Positions 62,379 through 64,000 of a stretch of 64,000 nt of DNA are shown here, one piece after another (the first letter of the stretch is position 1; the number at the start of each line of letters is the position of its first letter). Under the pieces are notes generated by a model. It made no database searches and was not told where the DNA came from. It saw nothing but the letters and a program-made list of their open reading frames with translations. The position numbers and the translations under genes are program-made. The stretch comes from CAYVTM01 sp964454645 (GTDB taxonomy: Bacteria > Bacteroidota > Bacteroidia > Sphingobacteriales > Sphingobacteriaceae): assembly GCA_964454645.1 (NCBI GenBank), contig CAYVTM010000008.1, positions 1-64,000 of the forward strand. The letters run 5' to 3'.

Positions 62379-62386
62379 CAAAGCTA
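62379..62386 (-). promoter_or_regulatory. Candidate nuo promoter -7 box
   Basis: TAGCTTTG (a TAnnTTTG match) on the minus strand, near the 3' end of the TPR gene. It would start transcription a few bases before the hairpin. No clear TTG -33 box is seen. Confidence 0.4.
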
Positions 62387-62391
62387 TAAAA

Positions 62392-63984
62392 TTATTTCAT
62401 TCCAGCTAATACATCTTTCGCTTGTTGATCATTTGGATCCAACTCTAATACCTTTAACCAATAGCTTTTCGAGGTTGCTTTATCATTCGCTACGCTGAAA
62501 TGATAATCACCCAGATACTTATAGGCTTCCTTCAAATCCCTGCCATGTTTTTTCGGATCGAAATTAGGATCATTCAACGTTAGCTCGATGAATTTTTCGT
62601 AATAGGGTTTTGCCAAACCTTCGCTGGTTCCGTCCAACTCATCAATACTAAAATTGTTTCTTCCGCGATATAACCAGGCCGTTGCAAAATCATCTTTCAC
62701 TCCGATTAATTTTGAGAAAGCGCTATCAGACAATACGAACTCTCCACCGAAATAATAAGCTCTTCCGATAAAAAAATAATCTACCGCAGAAGGGTTCGGT
62801 TCTCCTTCAATTTTTTTCATATAAGCATCTCCCGCTTCTTTGAATTTTCTCATGGAGAAATAGGCTTCCGACAGATCGCTGTATAGGGATTTATCGGAAG
62901 TATCCATAGACAAAGCTATTTGAATATTGGTGATACCGATAGAATCCATTTTACTTTTAACCTGCAATTTTCCTAAATATGAATAATCGGAAGGAAGGAT
63001 TTTACGCGGATTCATGGCAAAAAATTTATTCATTGCACGTAAACCTGTAGGAAATTCTTTAATTTCGTAAGAAGCATATCCCAATAAACGGAAAATAACA
63101 TAGTCGGAAGAATCTTTAACGATGATTTCTTTAATTAAATCGGCTGATTCTTTATACTGTTTACCGGCAAATAAGAAACGAGCGAAACGTAATTGAGAAC
63201 TGATTGATTTATCGGTCAGATCCATATATCTTTTATATTTCTCAACCGCACTTTCGTAGCGTTTTGCTGTCATCTCCAGCTCCCCGTATTCTCTATAGGT
63301 CGGCGGATAATTAGCATCGATAGAAATTGCTTTTTCGAATGCTGCTTTGGCTTCCTGATAGTTGAGAGCGCGGGTATATAATTTTCCGGTACGGACATGC
63401 GCATTCACATAATTCGGATCAATTTTTAATGCATCGTTATAAAAGCGAACTGCTTCGGTACCATTTGCCTGCTCCAGATAAACATCACCGATGGCAACAT
63501 ATATCTCCGGATTCTGCGGCTCCAGTATCCTTGCTCTTCCTAAATAGCTAAGTGCAGCATTATAATCCTTTTTACCTAATTCAGTATAAGCTTCTCCGAT
63601 ATCCAATAGCGTGCTGTAATCTTTACCGGCAGATAACGTTACAGCTTGCTCGAAATATATTCTTGCAATACTATCATTGTTCGCATCCAAAGCAAGAGCA
63701 CCCATACCCACTTTATTTAAAGAAAAATCAGGGTTAACACTCAGGCCTTTTTCAAACCAATAATTTGCAGAGTCCAGATCTTCCTCTTTCAAATAAGCTT
63801 TACCTAAGTAGTAATAATTTGAAGCGTCGGAAGGGTTTGATGCAATTAGTGCATTGAAAATAATTTTAGCGTTTTCATATTGCTCTACCTCAATCGCTTT
63901 GATTCCCTGCCATGCGTCCTGAGCTTTAACCAATGAAACTGTGCTTAACACAATCCCCAGCCCAATCATCAATTTTCTCATCAT
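62392..63984 (-). CDS. Exported TPR-repeat protein (530 aa)
   Basis: Signal peptide (MMRKLMIGLGIVLSTVSLVKA), then at least ten tetratricopeptide repeats, clearest at about 55-95 and 160-225 (NYYYLGKAYLKEEDLDSANY, AIGDVYLEQANGTEAVRFYN). Probably an envelope scaffold. Nothing links it to complex I except position. Its upstream region is cut by the window end. Confidence 0.85.
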   Translation of the reverse strand: MMRKLMIGLGIVLSTVSLVKAQDAWQGIKAIEVEQYENAKIIFNALIASNPSDASNYYYLGKAYLKEEDLDSANYWFEKGLSVNPDFSLNKVGMGALALDANNDSIARIYFEQAVTLSAGKDYSTLLDIGEAYTELGKKDYNAALSYLGRARILEPQNPEIYVAIGDVYLEQANGTEAVRFYNDALKIDPNYVNAHVRTGKLYTRALNYQEAKAAFEKAISIDANYPPTYREYGELEMTAKRYESAVEKYKRYMDLTDKSISSQLRFARFLFAGKQYKESADLIKEIIVKDSSDYVIFRLLGYASYEIKEFPTGLRAMNKFFAMNPRKILPSDYSYLGKLQVKSKMDSIGITNIQIALSMDTSDKSLYSDLSEAYFSMRKFKEAGDAYMKKIEGEPNPSAVDYFFIGRAYYFGGEFVLSDSAFSKLIGVKDDFATAWLYRGRNNFSIDELDGTSEGLAKPYYEKFIELTLNDPNFDPKKHGRDLKEAYKYLGDYHFSVANDKATSKSYWLKVLELDPNDQQAKDVLAGMK

Positions 63985-64000
63985 TTTATTCTTTTATTTA

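Overview
The window is a piece of a Bacteroidota chromosome (most likely Chitinophagia/Sphingobacteriia-like; genus not resolvable). The reasons are T9SS-type C-terminal sorting tails, TAnnTTTG-type -7 promoter boxes, a stand-alone PadR/PspC pair, a stand-alone biotin carrier protein, a full 14-gene nuo operon with a short NuoG, and BT4734-like primase genes. It has two unlike halves.

Left half (about 66-35,890) is a 35.8 kb genomic island inserted in the 3' end of a tRNA-Arg(CCU) gene. A 65-position direct repeat (tRNA 3' end plus its palindromic terminator) lies at 18-82 and 35,827-35,891. From left to right the island holds: (a) HEPN-protein / Panacea-like modules, one intact behind a sigma-like gene and one decayed; (b) a five-gene CBASS-like operon (DUF2188, LRAT-fold papain-like protein, SMODS-associated NUDIX, CD-NTase, E2-only conjugase); (c) a tyrosine integrase; (d) a regulatory and replication block (XRE, RecA-like ATPase, VirE-N/primase-like, HTH, toprim-like); (e) assorted cargo including a secreted T9SS protein and a 1603-aa exonuclease-RecQ-UvrD fusion; (f) a secreted toxin-like cluster (two transglutaminase-like paralogues, an RHS-tip/zincin, putative immunity genes); (g) a GHKL-ATPase/nuclease with HNH; (h) a nucleotidyl-cyclase-like protein with HNH.

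The most unusual structure is a motif TTTACYAMCYYTTTACTAAR (two TTTACTAA boxes exactly 11 bp apart) found five times: at both island ends and at three internal module borders (24.2, 30.4 and 34.0 kb). At the internal borders it is followed about 72 bp later by a tRNA-3'-end-like sequence with a T-arm box. A single box lies just upstream of the integrase. This looks like a tandem accretion of defence/toxin cassettes that share integrase-binding ends, with only one integrase in the whole array.

Right half (35,879-64,000) is ordinary core genome: two tRNA-Arg genes, metG, an LD-carboxypeptidase, DoxX, anmK, a T9SS-sorted BNR protein, PadR and PspC, GxxExxY flanked by repeats, a biotin carrier, DUF4159, rsmE, a CNNM/CorC transporter-like protein, a DedA protein, nuoN to nuoA on the minus strand, and a TPR protein. 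The nuo genes appear to start from a promoter in the end of the TPR gene, with a hairpin at the predicted mRNA 5' end.
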